Source: Paramoeba atlantica
Lineage: Eukaryota > Discosea
Direction: 5' to 3'
NCBI GenBank assembly: GCA_977017575.1
Contig: CDRNVI010000005.1
Location: 123,967-187,966, forward strand
Length of the DNA: 64,000 bases
The notes below the pieces were generated by a model. It did not search any database, was not told the DNA's origin, and saw only the letters and a program-made list of their open reading frames with translations. The position numbers were made by a program, and so were the translations under genes. Below are positions 29,064-39,802 of this stretch, in pieces; position 1 is the first letter of the stretch, and every line of letters begins with the position of its first letter.

Positions 29064-30632
29064 ATGTCAGGCGAAGACCACTTTGAAGAGCCATCTCCTA
29101 TGGATGACGATTCGTTTTTGCATGAGGAGGCGACTCATAAAACAGGATCCTGGGACCAGTTCGCGGGTAATGCGCATCTCATTAAACAGCCGAGTACCTA
29201 CAATGAACTACTATACACAACTCCTATACCTGCGAATATCCCTCATGACTGGTGCAAAAATGCTGCTTTGATTTCCCACGAAAAACCGACGCCTGATACA
29301 GGACGCGAAGATGGCAGCGATGAAGAATCAAATCACTCTCGTGTGCTTATCGGCCCAGATCACAACACCCAATCACCACAGTCTGAAAAGGATTCTGTCG
29401 CAAGGAAGTTCTCTCGACGTCGAGTAACCACTATACCTCCCTGCGCTAAAGGACATATTCGAGGCATCATAAAAACCACCAAGACGCGAGAGAAAACAAC
29501 GCCCATTAGAGGCGAAGCGTCGGACCTTAGGGCACACGACAAGGACCCATGCGATAGAGGAGATTCTCCTGCAATGGAGCTGGATCCATCCGCTGGTACC
29601 GCCGTTCACGAACAAACTCCCCCTTATTTCCCGCTGTCGCAGCAACAAGGAACGTTCCCAGCTAACAGGTGTGAAGAAGACGTTGACTCAGCGGAAGTGA
29701 GTCAAAAACAACTGGAACATGGCCCCACCAGCTCACAAGATACACCCCTACCCTGCAATAGGGTCGACGCTCGAGAGTGCCCAGCCCAGGGATGCTCATG
29801 GCGGAGCTCACCGCATGGCGGGTCGTGGCAAGCTTTCTATAACCACGTCGCTTGCCGGCATGGAAGCAGCATTCCTGCAGAGTGGTGGGAGGGGGAGGGT
29901 CGCTTCGTATGTTCCTCTTGCGGGCGTAACTATGATAAAAGCAAGCGTTCATCTCACTCTCATAGCTGCCAAGCAACAAAGGCCTCCTCACTACCCGAAC
30001 CTCACGCCGAAACCCTTTCTGAGGAAGACAGCCCCACCCTGGTGGATGGAACCACGCAGCTCGAGCTTCCATCTTTATCCAATATCTGCTCACTACCCCT
30101 TAGTACGTGCAAAGACGTACCGCATCGATGCCGCCAGTTGTGGGGCGAAATTCTTACAGAGGCCATGGATAACGCCGTCAAAGAAAATACGCTGCAGTCA
30201 TGGACCTTGTTGGCCATGTTGCCTAAATGTGTCCTTCCCGCCCCGCGCCGTGGAGGACGCAAAGGTCACATGGCTTACGCTTCCCACGCCTACAGTTGCA
30301 TGCAGCGTTGGCTTGCGTTGGATTATTCCTCCCTATGGCAAGAGGCCACGACGAACTACCGCAAAAAGAAAGTAACTCCTACCGAGGATAGTGATAAAGA
30401 TGAAAAAGCAGCACTAAGGGCAGAACTCCTTGCTCGACAGGGAGAATATTCCAGAGGCATGGCTGCTCTAACGTCAGACCCCATGACTCCGGACGACGAC
30501 GACACATTCTCTAAATTACAAGAAAAGCACCCCTGCCGTTTGCTCGTTCCGGGGGCCGCCAACTTTTTCCCCGCAGAGCGCGTTTCCCTCGAAAGCATCT
30601 GTCACGGCACCATCATCACTTACTACTATTAG
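29064..30632 (+). pseudogene. Family B RLE-LINE, N-terminal part (B2)
   Basis: ATG 29064 (MSGEDHFEEPSPMDDD). Aligns with B1 through the TGSWDQFAGNAHLI box, the zinc cluster ECPAQGCSWRSSPHGGSWQA...FVCSSCGRNYD, LSTCKDVPHRCRQLWGEILT, CVLPAPRRGGRKGH and LLARQGEYSRGMAALTSDPM, then LQEKHPC. After this point (30537) it no longer matches B1 and stops at 30630. RT core and endonuclease are absent. Both B copies lose homology at the same HPC point. SL-5 supplies the 5' end. Confidence 0.83.
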
Positions 30633-30823
30633 ACTTTCCCTCCAGAAGTTGGAGCCATTTTTTTTACTATAGTGTAATCCTTTCAGGTCAGGGCATCCGG
30701 CTTACGTTGTATGTCGGAAAACGTTGTCTTAATAATTGTATGATATAAACTGCGAATCCTCTTCAAACAATTCTTTTCGTAAACTATGAGACTTCCTACC
30801 ACGGATTCTCACTGCATATTCCA
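30633..30823. other. Spacer, probable 3' UTR of A6
   Basis: AT-rich, no gene. It lies downstream of A6 (minus) and may be its 3' UTR. A T-run of eight at 30658-30665 is the only candidate tail remnant. Confidence 0.35.
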
Positions 30824-32462
30824 TCAAAAAGCGCAAATATCGTCCCCATGGCTTTGGCTCAGGTACTTTCTGAGCTGGCCTAGGAGAATGTTTCCATTCA
30901 TCTCCTGCAAGAGAAGTATGAAATCGTTTTCCACCTTGCTGGGCTCAATAGAAATCTTTTCCGCCAGAAGCCGTAGCAGCTCCCGAGTTCGGGCGTGCAA
31001 TGAGCCACTTGACAGCACCGGTAAACAGGCGAATTGCTCCTCGGCGAACATATTCGATGAGACGTATTTGGTGTTTTTCCGCGCGATCGCATCTTTGATT
31101 GCCTTCGCCGGTGTTGTTCCCGCAAGAGATGGTGCCAGATCGTGTACGACGGTGAGATCATAGAAGATTTCACCTGTCGCCCAATAAATAACCAAATCGG
31201 GCCCTGAACGGTGTAGCGTGCTGCCTTTGCATGTCGCAATGTGCTCTCGCCGACGTTCTTCTCGGATCACCTCGGAGCATGATGTGCACACATATGTGGA
31301 GAATTGCCGTGGCTCTAATTCACAAGGAATACCCGCACGCAGACACATATTATGAATATAGCGTACTAGTGCGTTGTGCTTTACCGTTGTATTCATTCCC
31401 GCACATCGGACGCAACCCGGAATATGTGTAAGGGCAGTGGCACTGTTTAGAAGAACTCTGCATCCGGGGCAGGTGAGAGATTCGGGAAGACGTGGATGGC
31501 CCATTCCCAGGCGGGGCATTACTGCTAAGGTGAATTTCCGCGACGGCACGAGTCGCTCGTTTGCTTGTATCCATGTATAACTACCCTTCTTCGTTGTAGC
31601 GTCCATGATTCTTGCAAATTTCTTGTTCTTCCGAAGGCGCTCCTTCACTTCTTTGTGCATCTTGACTTCGACTGCCGTCATCTCAGCGACAGGTGCAGTG
31701 TCCGACTCGCTAGGCGTGACTTGAGCTGAAAGGAATTTTGGCTGCTCAAAAGCCACACTGCGCGACGCCTGGTACGCGGCGGCTCGGAGTGCATCAGTAG
31801 AAGGCAGGCCCAGCCCACCCATACGAAGGGGAAGCCTTGCCCAGTCCAGTTGATCTTGCGTCATTGGTCCGAACCATGTCTTCAGAACTTTATCAACTTC
31901 GCCGTCAAACTCCTTTGCCATCGCTTCAGAGGAGTTCGGTGTGTGTGTGCGAATATGAAAACGATGACGAATGTTAACACATTTAGAGAGCAGGATAGTA
32001 GATACGTTGCTCGCTCCCATCTGACTTAACCGACGGAAAATTGTTTTATGTTTCTGTAGCTTTTCTAGTAGTAGGGGATCTACCTTTTCGTCTTCTCCCA
32101 CGTAAGCGCCGAGAACCTTGATTGCGTCCTTCTCTACGTTGACTTGCGCCATTCGCAGAACTTCCGGAATTTCCGTGCCCTTCGTTCCTCCGAACCACAC
32201 ACATTTATGATTTGCCATTTGCATGTTTCTTTCATTCAACAAATCCCACACTCTATAAAATGCCTTCGTTAGGAGTGCAGGATCATCCGAAGCAAAGTTT
32301 ATGTCGTCTATGTATGCGAATATTTTGATCGAGGGAAATTCTAAGGCCAGCGTTGCGAGGATGGGTTGCATCATTGTACAGAAAAGAAGCGTAGAAAGGG
32401 GAGACCCCTGTCGAACTCCTGCTGTGCTGAAAACTTTGTCGTGTAACTTTCCGTCTGATCCA
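30824..32462 (-). pseudogene. Family A RLE-LINE, RT 3' half and endonuclease (A6)
   Basis: On minus from GSDGKLHDKVFS through AGVRQGSPLSTLLFC, FAYIDDINFAS, CVWFGGTKGTEIPEVL, KVLGAYVGEDEKV, WARLPLRMGGLGLPS, CPGCRVLLNSATALTHIPGC, RLE core HRSGPDLVIYWATGE / FYDLTVVHDL, stop 30824. At 32463 it meets the right end of S2, so the upstream half is missing. The overlap with A10 (32462-32130 versus 37235-36905) is essentially identical. Its break point equals that of A1 at 4575, to within a base or two. Confidence 0.87.
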
Positions 32463-32916
32463 GAAATCCACACCGAGGGGCCGCACAGGACATAAAAGAA
32501 AATAACTATAAAGATGAAATAATAATTTATTTTCACATGAGTTCACCTATTCATATCATATACATGAAAAGCAAATTGAAACGTATGTAGCTTCTACATC
32601 ATCTTGACAAAATAGGCCTTTCAAAACAAACAATATAAATTTATAATATATCACTATGTTAGCGGGTTGCACCCGCCAAACCCGGCGGCTATAGGATGGG
32701 GGTTTGGTGGGTGGGACAAAAAACGCGTAAAGGAAAAGGATTCTACAAGTAAGTAATCAGTAAATATGTAAATTTTCAGAATACATATTGTAGCTTTTAT
32801 ACATGATTCAATTACAACCCCCTTTCGGGGAAAAGAACAATGAAAATTATAACCCCCTTCCGGGGCATTTGACCCGATATTAGCCCCTCGGTTAAATTTC
32901 CATGCGTAGACTTCTA
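32463..32916 (-). mobile_element. SIRE-like short YR-element relative (S2), looks whole
   Basis: 454-bp non-coding element on minus. Left end TAGAAGTCTACGCATGG, right end CCCCTCGGTGTGGATTTC. The two ends form a short imperfect inverted repeat around CCGAGGGGC. The left 185 bp equals the left end of V1b; the right 250 bp equals S1 and S3. Contains the GCCGCCGGGTTTGGCGG / AACCC pseudoknot-like block at 32661-32687. Inserted in A6. Directly abuts S3 head to tail. Young by near identity to S1. Confidence 0.8.
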
Positions 32917-33175
32917 GAAATCCACACCGAGGGGCCGCACAGGACATAAAAGAAAATAACTATAAAGATGAAATAATAATTTATTTTCACATGAGTTCAC
33001 CTATTCATATCATATACATGAAAAGCAAATTGAAACGTATGTAGCTTCTACATCATCTTGACAAAATAGGCCTTTCAAAACAAACAATATAAATTTATAA
33101 TATATCACTATGTTAGCGGGTTGCACCCGCCAAACCCGGCGGCTACCTGCCCACACACACGTCACAATATTTTCC
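32917..33175 (-). mobile_element. YR-element or SIRE-like right end (S3), partial
   Basis: On minus ends ...CCCCTCGGTGTGGATTTC exactly where S2 begins. Contains the pseudoknot-like block (33116-33147) and, upstream of it, GTGACGTGTGTGTGGGCAGG, which V2 and V3 also carry before their version of the block. It is therefore the right terminus of an SIRE-like or longer element. Homology is lost near 33175. Confidence 0.7.
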
Positions 33176-33269
33176 CAAACACACAGTAATTTTTTTTTTT
33201 TTCGAAAATAACTAGGGAAGGATAACACAATAATAGATGACCGGTCTATTATCGTGCCCTTTACATCAC

Positions 33270-34499
33270 ACACTTTTCAATCTGTTTAATGTCAACTTCT
33301 TTAGCTTTTGTACGCCTAAAAGAACTGCTGGCAGCGGAAGATCTCCTTGTATCAACTGAGAAGTGCGTCTGGTTCAGCGGGGTAAACAAGGAGCCTTTAC
33401 CTGATGACATCAGGGATGCAGGGGTGAGAAATGAAGAAGATGCACTGAAAACACTCGGAGCTTTTATAGGAGATGATGATAAAGTTAGTGAGAAACTTTT
33501 AAGTACATTCAAAAAGCACGATGCAATTTTCAGGAGACTCAAGCTCATGGGAGCAAACAACGTGTCAACCCAATTGCTGTCAAAATGTGTAAACGTACGG
33601 CAAACTTATCACATGCGTGTACATAACCCAACTGCGACTGAGACATTAACGTTCAATTTTGAAAATGCCATTGCGGAAGTTCTCACTTCGTGGTTTGGAA
33701 AGCTATCCGACGACCAGATTTCGCTACTTAGACCACCTGTAAAGAAAGGAGGCCTGGGTCTGACTGCGTGTCTACCTACCCGCAAAGCGGCATATGAATC
33801 TTCGAAATTCACAGTTCTTGAACGCCCAAAAACCAATTCAGTTCGGACTGGGGAATTCCAAGAAGCGAATGCCAACATGCATAAGGACGTACCAGTAGAC
33901 GAATCAACGCAGGCGGCAGAGATACACGCGAAAACTTGGGTGCAACTCACGGAGTCGGAATCTCCCATGGCATCTATATTGCAAGCAACGACGCATAAAG
34001 GAAACTACGCATGGATCATGTCAAGCGCACGGTTTGTGCCATCTCATCTATTCACTCTGGCACTTTTACCTAGGCTAGGTCTAACTCATCCGGAACTTCC
34101 ACCCCGAATGTTATGCCCAGGATGCAAAGTTCTACTAACATCCGGTTCCATTCTGACGCACATAGCAGGCTGCACAAAATGCTCAGGGCTCAACGCAACC
34201 GTGAAACATAGCACGCTAGTGAATTTCCTCTATGAGTTAAGCTTGAAAGCTGGTATTCCTTGTGAGAAGGAACCGCGCCTATATTCAACGTATCGGTGCA
34301 CGCAATGCAATGAAGTAGTCGGGCCGGAATACAGGCAGACACATAGTAAAGTGTGCGGAGGGAAATCTTTTCGCCGCTCTGGACCAGATCTCGTAATTTA
34401 CTGGAATGATGGAGAAATATATTACGATTTCACCGTGGTACATGAATTAGCGCCTTCAAATTTGGGAACGAAATGCAATAAGCTATTCCGGGACGCCAT
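33270..34499 (+). pseudogene. Family A RLE-LINE, 3' part (A7)
   Basis: Starts just after the RT palm (FVRLKELLAAEDLLVSTEKC, WFSGVNKEPLPDDI) and runs through VNVRQTYHMRVH, LLRPPVKKGGLGLTA, CPGCKVLLTSGSILTHIAGC, RLE core RRSGPDLVIYWNDGE / YYDFTVVHEL to LFRDAIK. There it joins A8. 5' truncated and lacking the last 70 residues. Closest in sequence to A3. Confidence 0.85.
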
Positions 34500-34540
34500 C
34501 AAACCCTTTCTGTTCTTTTCTTTCTTCTGTTCACCCTTTC

Positions 34541-35240
34541 TGTTCTTCCCCGACTTGGTCTCCCACACCCCGACATACCGTGCAATCTCCAGTGCCCTGG
34601 CTGCAACATTCTCCTTGACTCTTCTTCAGCTCTGCGACACATCCCCGCGTGCACTAAATGTCCAGGAAACAATGCAACCACGAAACATAATGCCCTGGTT
34701 CGTCACGTACACGAGCTCGCGTTGAAGGCCGGCTTGCCATGTGAAAGAGAACCCCGCCAATTCACCTCATATCGATGTACGGCGTGCTCTGAAAGTTTTG
34801 CACCGCACCAAAAGCGCAATCATGAGCGAAAATGCGGAACAGGAAGGATACAACGCTCCGGACCCGACTTAGTAATATACTGGGCATCTGGCGAGAAATA
34901 TTACGATCTGACAATTGCTCATGAGTTAAGCCCCTCCAATCAAGGCAAGCGCGGCCATCGCTTGATGCAAGATGCGATCAAACGAAAGCAAGTAACGTAC
35001 GTCAATTCGGGTTTAATACCGGGAAACAAATTTGAATGCCTTCCCTTGCTTTCCGGTGGAGCGCTGCATCGCAATACAGAAAATCTTCTCAAGACGCTGG
35101 CGGATAGGGGCCAACTTCCGCGTATGTCCGTGATTTCAGAATTCAAATTGTATCTACAGGAGTTAAACGGGGCAGCGGCCCACTCGCAGCTTCGGCAATA
35201 CCTTCCTCACAAGAACAGTGGGGAGGACTACGGGTTTTAA
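34541..35240 (+). pseudogene. Family A RLE-LINE, 3' end (A8)
   Basis: Begins at PRLGLPHPDIPCNLQCPGCN in a frame different from A7; the open part from 34722 reads KAGLPCEREPRQFTSYRC, RLE core QRSGPDLVIYWASGE / YYDLTIAHEL, SGGALHRNTENLLKTLADRG, stop 35238. At the joint with A7 the run CCCTTTCTGTTCTT occurs twice (34502 and 34530). Confidence 0.85.
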
Positions 35241-35490
35241 AGGTTTTTAAAAAGTTCAAGGTCATAGTGGTTGGCAGATTTGGATGGAGAGGTAGGATAT
35301 AGAGTTTTGCAAAAAAAAAAAAGACGTGTGAAAGCGCTTTACTTTATCGGGTTAGTTTTGTTTTCTACTATGTAACATTCTTTCGCGAATCCTAAATAGA
35401 ATAGTTTATAGTATCCTTATATTTCTTACGTCACGAGTTCACCAATAACATTCTGGTTTTAAATTTGTGTTACTTCGCTTTCATTCACAA
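35241..35490 (+). other. Family A (A8) 3' UTR and spacer
   Basis: AT-rich with an A-run at 35310-35322. No gene seen. Confidence 0.45.
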
Positions 35491-35774
35491 TGATGCGGAA
35501 AAAAAAAACCATCAAACGAAAACACGATACTTATGTCGCAACAAATAAAATCGCGAAAGAAAAATTCAGATGTATTCCCATCCTCTCTGGTGGATCCCTC
35601 CACTTCAATACGAAGTCGCTGTTAATGGCCCTCGCAGATGCGGGCAGCGTACCTCGACAGCAGCTTCAGCTTGAGCTACAACTTTTGCTACAGGAGCAAA
35701 ATGGTGCCATACTATATTCACAACTTCGGAATTACCTTGAGAAGGACAAGGGGGCGCTCCAGTTCGCTATATAA
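35491..35774 (+). pseudogene. Family A RLE-LINE, extreme 3' end (A9)
   Basis: After an A-run, encodes TIKRKHDTYVATNKIAKEKF, SGGSLHFNTKSLLMALADAG, LLLQEQNGAILYSQLRNYL and stop 35772. It is the last 90 residues of family A only. Its second half is duplicated at 36265-36440. Confidence 0.8.
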
Positions 35775-35983
35775 AGAGTTTCTAAAGAGGCGCAGAGCTT
35801 CTAAAGCCTGCAGTCAGGATAGATTTTTCAGAACTTGAGATAGTAATTGGCGCAAAAAAAAAATAGTGTATAAAAGTAAAGGCCTTGTTAAATACGAAAA
35901 AGGGGACTTTCCTTTCCCAAAAAAAAATTTCGCCCAAAAAAACGAGGGGATCAAAAACAAAAAAAAAAAAAAAAAGGAAGAAA
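35604..35983 (+). repeat. Direct repeat, first copy (A9 tail and 3' UTR)
   Basis: About 380 bp from TTCAATACGAAGTCGC to a GGGGATCAAAAA/A-run tail, repeated at 36265-36641 with only a handful of differences, mostly in A-run length. Confidence 0.88.
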
Positions 35984-36264
35984 GGCCCAACTGATAACTC
36001 CAAGTCGCATCCCGTGTCACAATCTTGTATTTCTTTTTTCTTTTCTTTATTTTTTTTGAAACTATCCGTAGAAACCAATTCTGTAATACGACCTATAACT
36101 TTTCTCTCTCCGTATCCCCCTAACGGGGATTCTGACTTTCTTCACTCACTTTTCAAATCGCGAGGAATTGGGTGGCCCGAATGTCGCTGCTGGTTGTCAT
36201 CCGTTGAAGTCGTGGCGCAGAAAACCTCACGAGCGAATTCACAAATGGTCCGAGCAGAATACGA

Positions 36265-36641
36265 TTCAATACGAAGTCGCTGTTAATGGCCCTCGCAGAT
36301 GCGGGCAGCGTACCTCGACAGCAGCTTCAACTTGAGCTACAACTTTTGCTACAGGAGCAAAATGGTGCCATACTATATTCACAACTTCGGAATTACCTTG
36401 AGAAGGACAAGGGGGCGCTCCAGTTCGCTATATAAAGAGTTTCTAAAGAGGGGCAGAGCTTCTAAAGCCTGCAGTCAGGATAGATTTTTCAGAACTTGAG
36501 ATAGTAATTGGCGCAAAAAAAAATTAGTGTATAAAAGTAAAGGCCTTGTTAAATACGAAAAAGGGGACTTTCCTTTCCCAAAAAAAAATTTCGCCCAAAA
36601 AAACGAGGGGATCAAAAAAAAAAAAAAAAAAAGGAAGAAAG
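36265..36641 (+). repeat. Direct repeat, second copy (family A 3' end)
   Basis: Second copy of 35604-35983. It starts 5'-truncated inside the coding region, as an independent truncated insertion from the same source would. The spacer 35984-36264 holds no gene. Its segment 36195-36264 shares CATCCGTTGAA and GGCGCAGAAAAC-like sequence with 36868-36899. Confidence 0.8.
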
Positions 36642-36899
36642 AGCAGAAAGAAATTTTAGAGGCTCAAGAACTATCTGCAAATCCACTGCCGAGAGATGCG
36701 GTCCGGTACATCGAGAATACACCGATTTTCGTTTCCTGAGCAGAAAAGGATTTTTGGCGCTCGAAAGAAACGCAAACATGATGTTAACCCAACGTCCCAT
36801 ACGCAAACTCTGCGCAGCAGCTTTACGAATTGTACCTGTCGTCACGCACGTCGACTTGTCCCTCGGCACTTCGACATCCGTTGAAATCATAGCGCAAAG
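36642..36899. other. Spacer between family A fragments
   Basis: No gene that I can support. Contains ACATCCGTTGAAATCATAGC, similar to 36195-36225, so the two spacers may derive from one source. Confidence 0.3.
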
Positions 36900-39778
36900 A
36901 ACCCCTTCTCTACGTTGACTTGCGCCATTCGCAGAACTTCCGGAATTTCCGTGCCCTTCGTTCCTCCGAACCACACACATTTATGATTTGCCATTTGCAT
37001 GTTTCTTTCATTCAACAAATCCCACAGTCTATAAAATGCCTTCGTTAGGAGTGCAGGATCATCCGAAGCAAAGTTTATGTCGTCTATGTATGCGAATATT
37101 TTGATCGAGGGAAATTCTAAGGCCAGCGTTGCGAGGATGGGTTGCATCATTGTACAGAAAAGAAGCGTAGAAAGGGGAGACCCCTGTCGAACTCCTGCTG
37201 TGCTGAAAACTTTGTCGTGTAACTTTCCGTCTGATCCAAAATACAGCAGCTCCGACGGCTCGGCATATTGAGCGTGAAAAAGCCTCCAGAACGGTCGCAA
37301 ACTAGAGAACGCGAAGAGTGCGTTCGCGATGTCTTGCCTCCAAGGAGTGTTGAATGCATTGCTGATGTCCATTGTTAGGATTGATTGTCCTTCCTGATAG
37401 AGTTTATGTAGGCGGTGTACTACTGTTTCACATCCTGATTTAGTTGCCACTCCGAATTGCCACGGAGCAAAAATCGGCGGCAGACAATGTTCATATTTTT
37501 GCAACAAGACGATCTCTGCTAATTTTAGAAAAATCTCCCCAACAGCAACCGGGCGCACGTCCCTTCCATTTGCTTTCGGTATGGCGACTAACCTTGCCCT
37601 CTTCAACCTGTCCATCACGTCTTTCGAGATCGCTCCATTTACAACATCCAGTAACATGTGACACAGAGCTGTGCAACAGATTTGATCGTCGAGCAACAGT
37701 CTGACTATACCGTCCGTTGTCCCAGATGGACCGGGTGCCGCGCCCTTGGCCAATCGACGACCTGCCTCGCGGAGTTCTTCCGTTGTTATGATCGCTGTCT
37801 GTGTCGCGTCTGCTGGTAATTCGAAAACGCAAGGAGCCGCAGGGTGCAGTTTTTGGAGTTTGGCAAATGTTTCTTTATCAGATAATTTGTTGATTACCGT
37901 GACCTGATCCAGAACTTTTGCCGCTTTTGAGATCGACCCCTCGAGCACAAGGCGTGTGGCTTTTTTTATCGCTCTGCGATCAGCGAATTGCCCTTCATCC
38001 GCGTCCTTCTCTCTTTCTTCAAGCTCGGATTGCGTAAGCACTGGGCGACGTCGTCGACTGCGCGCTGACTGCTCTCTTAATTCTGCCAGCGAGTATTTCA
38101 TCGCGGAGAGCACCCTGTGCCATATCCGACAGCGGTGAACATAATCACAATCTGCATAATCCCTCATAAGATCGCGGTAAACCGACACCACGCACGGTAT
38201 AAATGCAGCGCTTACGTTTCTGACTGTAGGAATAGGTTCGTAATCCAAATCTTCGACTGTTTGCTTCACAGACGGTATATCTTTTGCAGGCGCGACTTGC
38301 TCGTCTTGAGCGCCTCTATTCAAAACGTTAATCCATACAATTTTATAGATGCGCACACTTTCCTGAGCAGGAATCGATCCCGCGAAGCTTCGTTCCTTGC
38401 AGTGTCCTTGTAGGCCGTTGTATTTTACAGTCAGTCTGCGTACACCTGCCCTTGATCTCGCCGTTTGAACTGTGCCAGCAGAGATGTTTAACAATACTTG
38501 TTGGTCGAAACACCACGCTACCACACATTCGTCGCCTTTCCGAGCATTTCTGGTATGTGACTCCACTTCTTGCGGCGTCAATGGGAACTCAGTCTCAGGT
38601 TTCACGTTTGCGCGCATGTCGTCCACAATTTGCGTTAGTCGGTCTGCATTGTTCGTCGAATCTACATTCACTTCATCAAGCGGCAGGGGCGAGGGTATGC
38701 GGCCTGGGCTGGGTGATTGTCCTTTCTCCTTTGACGCGGGTGAGCTGCAGTCGTAGAACTCTTCTGGCTGAATTTCAGGTTGCGCAACTGGTTTGGACTT
38801 GGAGGCTGTTGTTTGCGCATCCGGCGCAGGGTCCGCCAATTGGGCTAAAGAAGGCAGTGTATTTGATATCAAGGTTGCAATTGGTTTCATGGTCTGAATC
38901 ACGGTGCTAGCTGTAGGAAACGTGAATCGAGAGCCGGTCGGTCGACGAATGCGAATGTGTGAATTGGTTTGTTTCGATGCTTCAATGGCTTTTTTATCTT
39001 TCGCTTCTTTCCGTTCCTCAGCTCGTCCTTCGTTCCGTTCGTTCAGAGGATGCGACGGAGATTGCGATCCAGGTGAAATGCAAGATTCTGATGAGGGTGG
39101 CGGCGTCGACGAAGATGTCGGGGATTTCGAAGATGGGGAATTCCGTGGTGGCGGCAAAGGAGTCTTTTGTGGAGGGAAAACGAAAGCCCTCTTTTTCTGC
39201 AGGGTCGCTCGCAACCGCTCGGAGTGCTGTGTGTTTGTCGGTTGCGGTAGCGGTAACGGGACCGGTAGCTCTTGCGACGAAGATGCTTGGGGCGGAAACG
39301 GTCGCGGTTGCGGCGGAGATGGTTGCGGCGTAGACGGGGACGGTTGTGGCGTAGACGGTCGCGGCGGGGACGGTTGAGGTTGCCGCTGCGGAGGCGGTTG
39401 CGATCGCTTCGCAGAACTTTGCGACGGGGGCGATCGCGGCGGTGCTGGCGATTCCGACGTTTGCGCTTGCGGTGCTGTCGGAGACGATCGCGGTTGCGAC
39501 GGAGACTTTTGCGACGGAGGCAATAGTTGTGATCGCGGCAATGTTGTCGCAGACGGACCCTCAGGAGATTTTTTGTGCCGATCGCTCGGCAGCGACTGCG
39601 GTGACGGCGGCGGCGGCGCCGAAAGTTCAAGCGGCGGCGGTCCAGTTGCTCGCGATTCAGACGGTGCCGGCCGAGGCCGTTCCTCCGTAGGTTTCTTCCT
39701 GCGGCGGGTCGTTGGCAGAGGCTGGACAACTGGAGCTACTCCAGTATCTTTCGCTCGGCTCCGAGTGAACATGCCCAT
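36900..39778 (-). CDS. Family A RLE-LINE, N-terminus to RT (A10), longest copy
   Basis: Start ATG 39778 (MGMFTRSRAKDTGVAP); about 958 codons, joining non-family sequence at 36904. Residues about 20-260 are P/S/R/Q-rich low complexity. A conserved middle domain at about 430-590 (EECVVAW-type start, LNISAGTVQTARS, LQGHCKERSFAGSIP, then FIPCVVSVYRDLMRDYADCDY) is shared with A11. RT is about 600-920: RLAKGAAPGPSGTTDG, RLKRARLVAIPK, VRPVAVGEI, FGVATKSGCETVVH, LTMDISNAFNTP (A), GVRQGSPLSTLLFC (B), FAYIDDINFAS (C). Endonuclease missing here. The 5' leader matches A1 up to 39800, without the SL. Confidence 0.87.
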
Positions 39779-39802
39779 CACAAAAAGAGTAAGAGTACAA
39801 AA

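Noticed and set aside
39043-39729. Arginine-rich frames in the other minus frame of A1/A10 and plus-strand glycine-rich frames
   Set aside because: Shadow frames of the proline/serine-rich N-terminal coding region caused by its repetitive codons.
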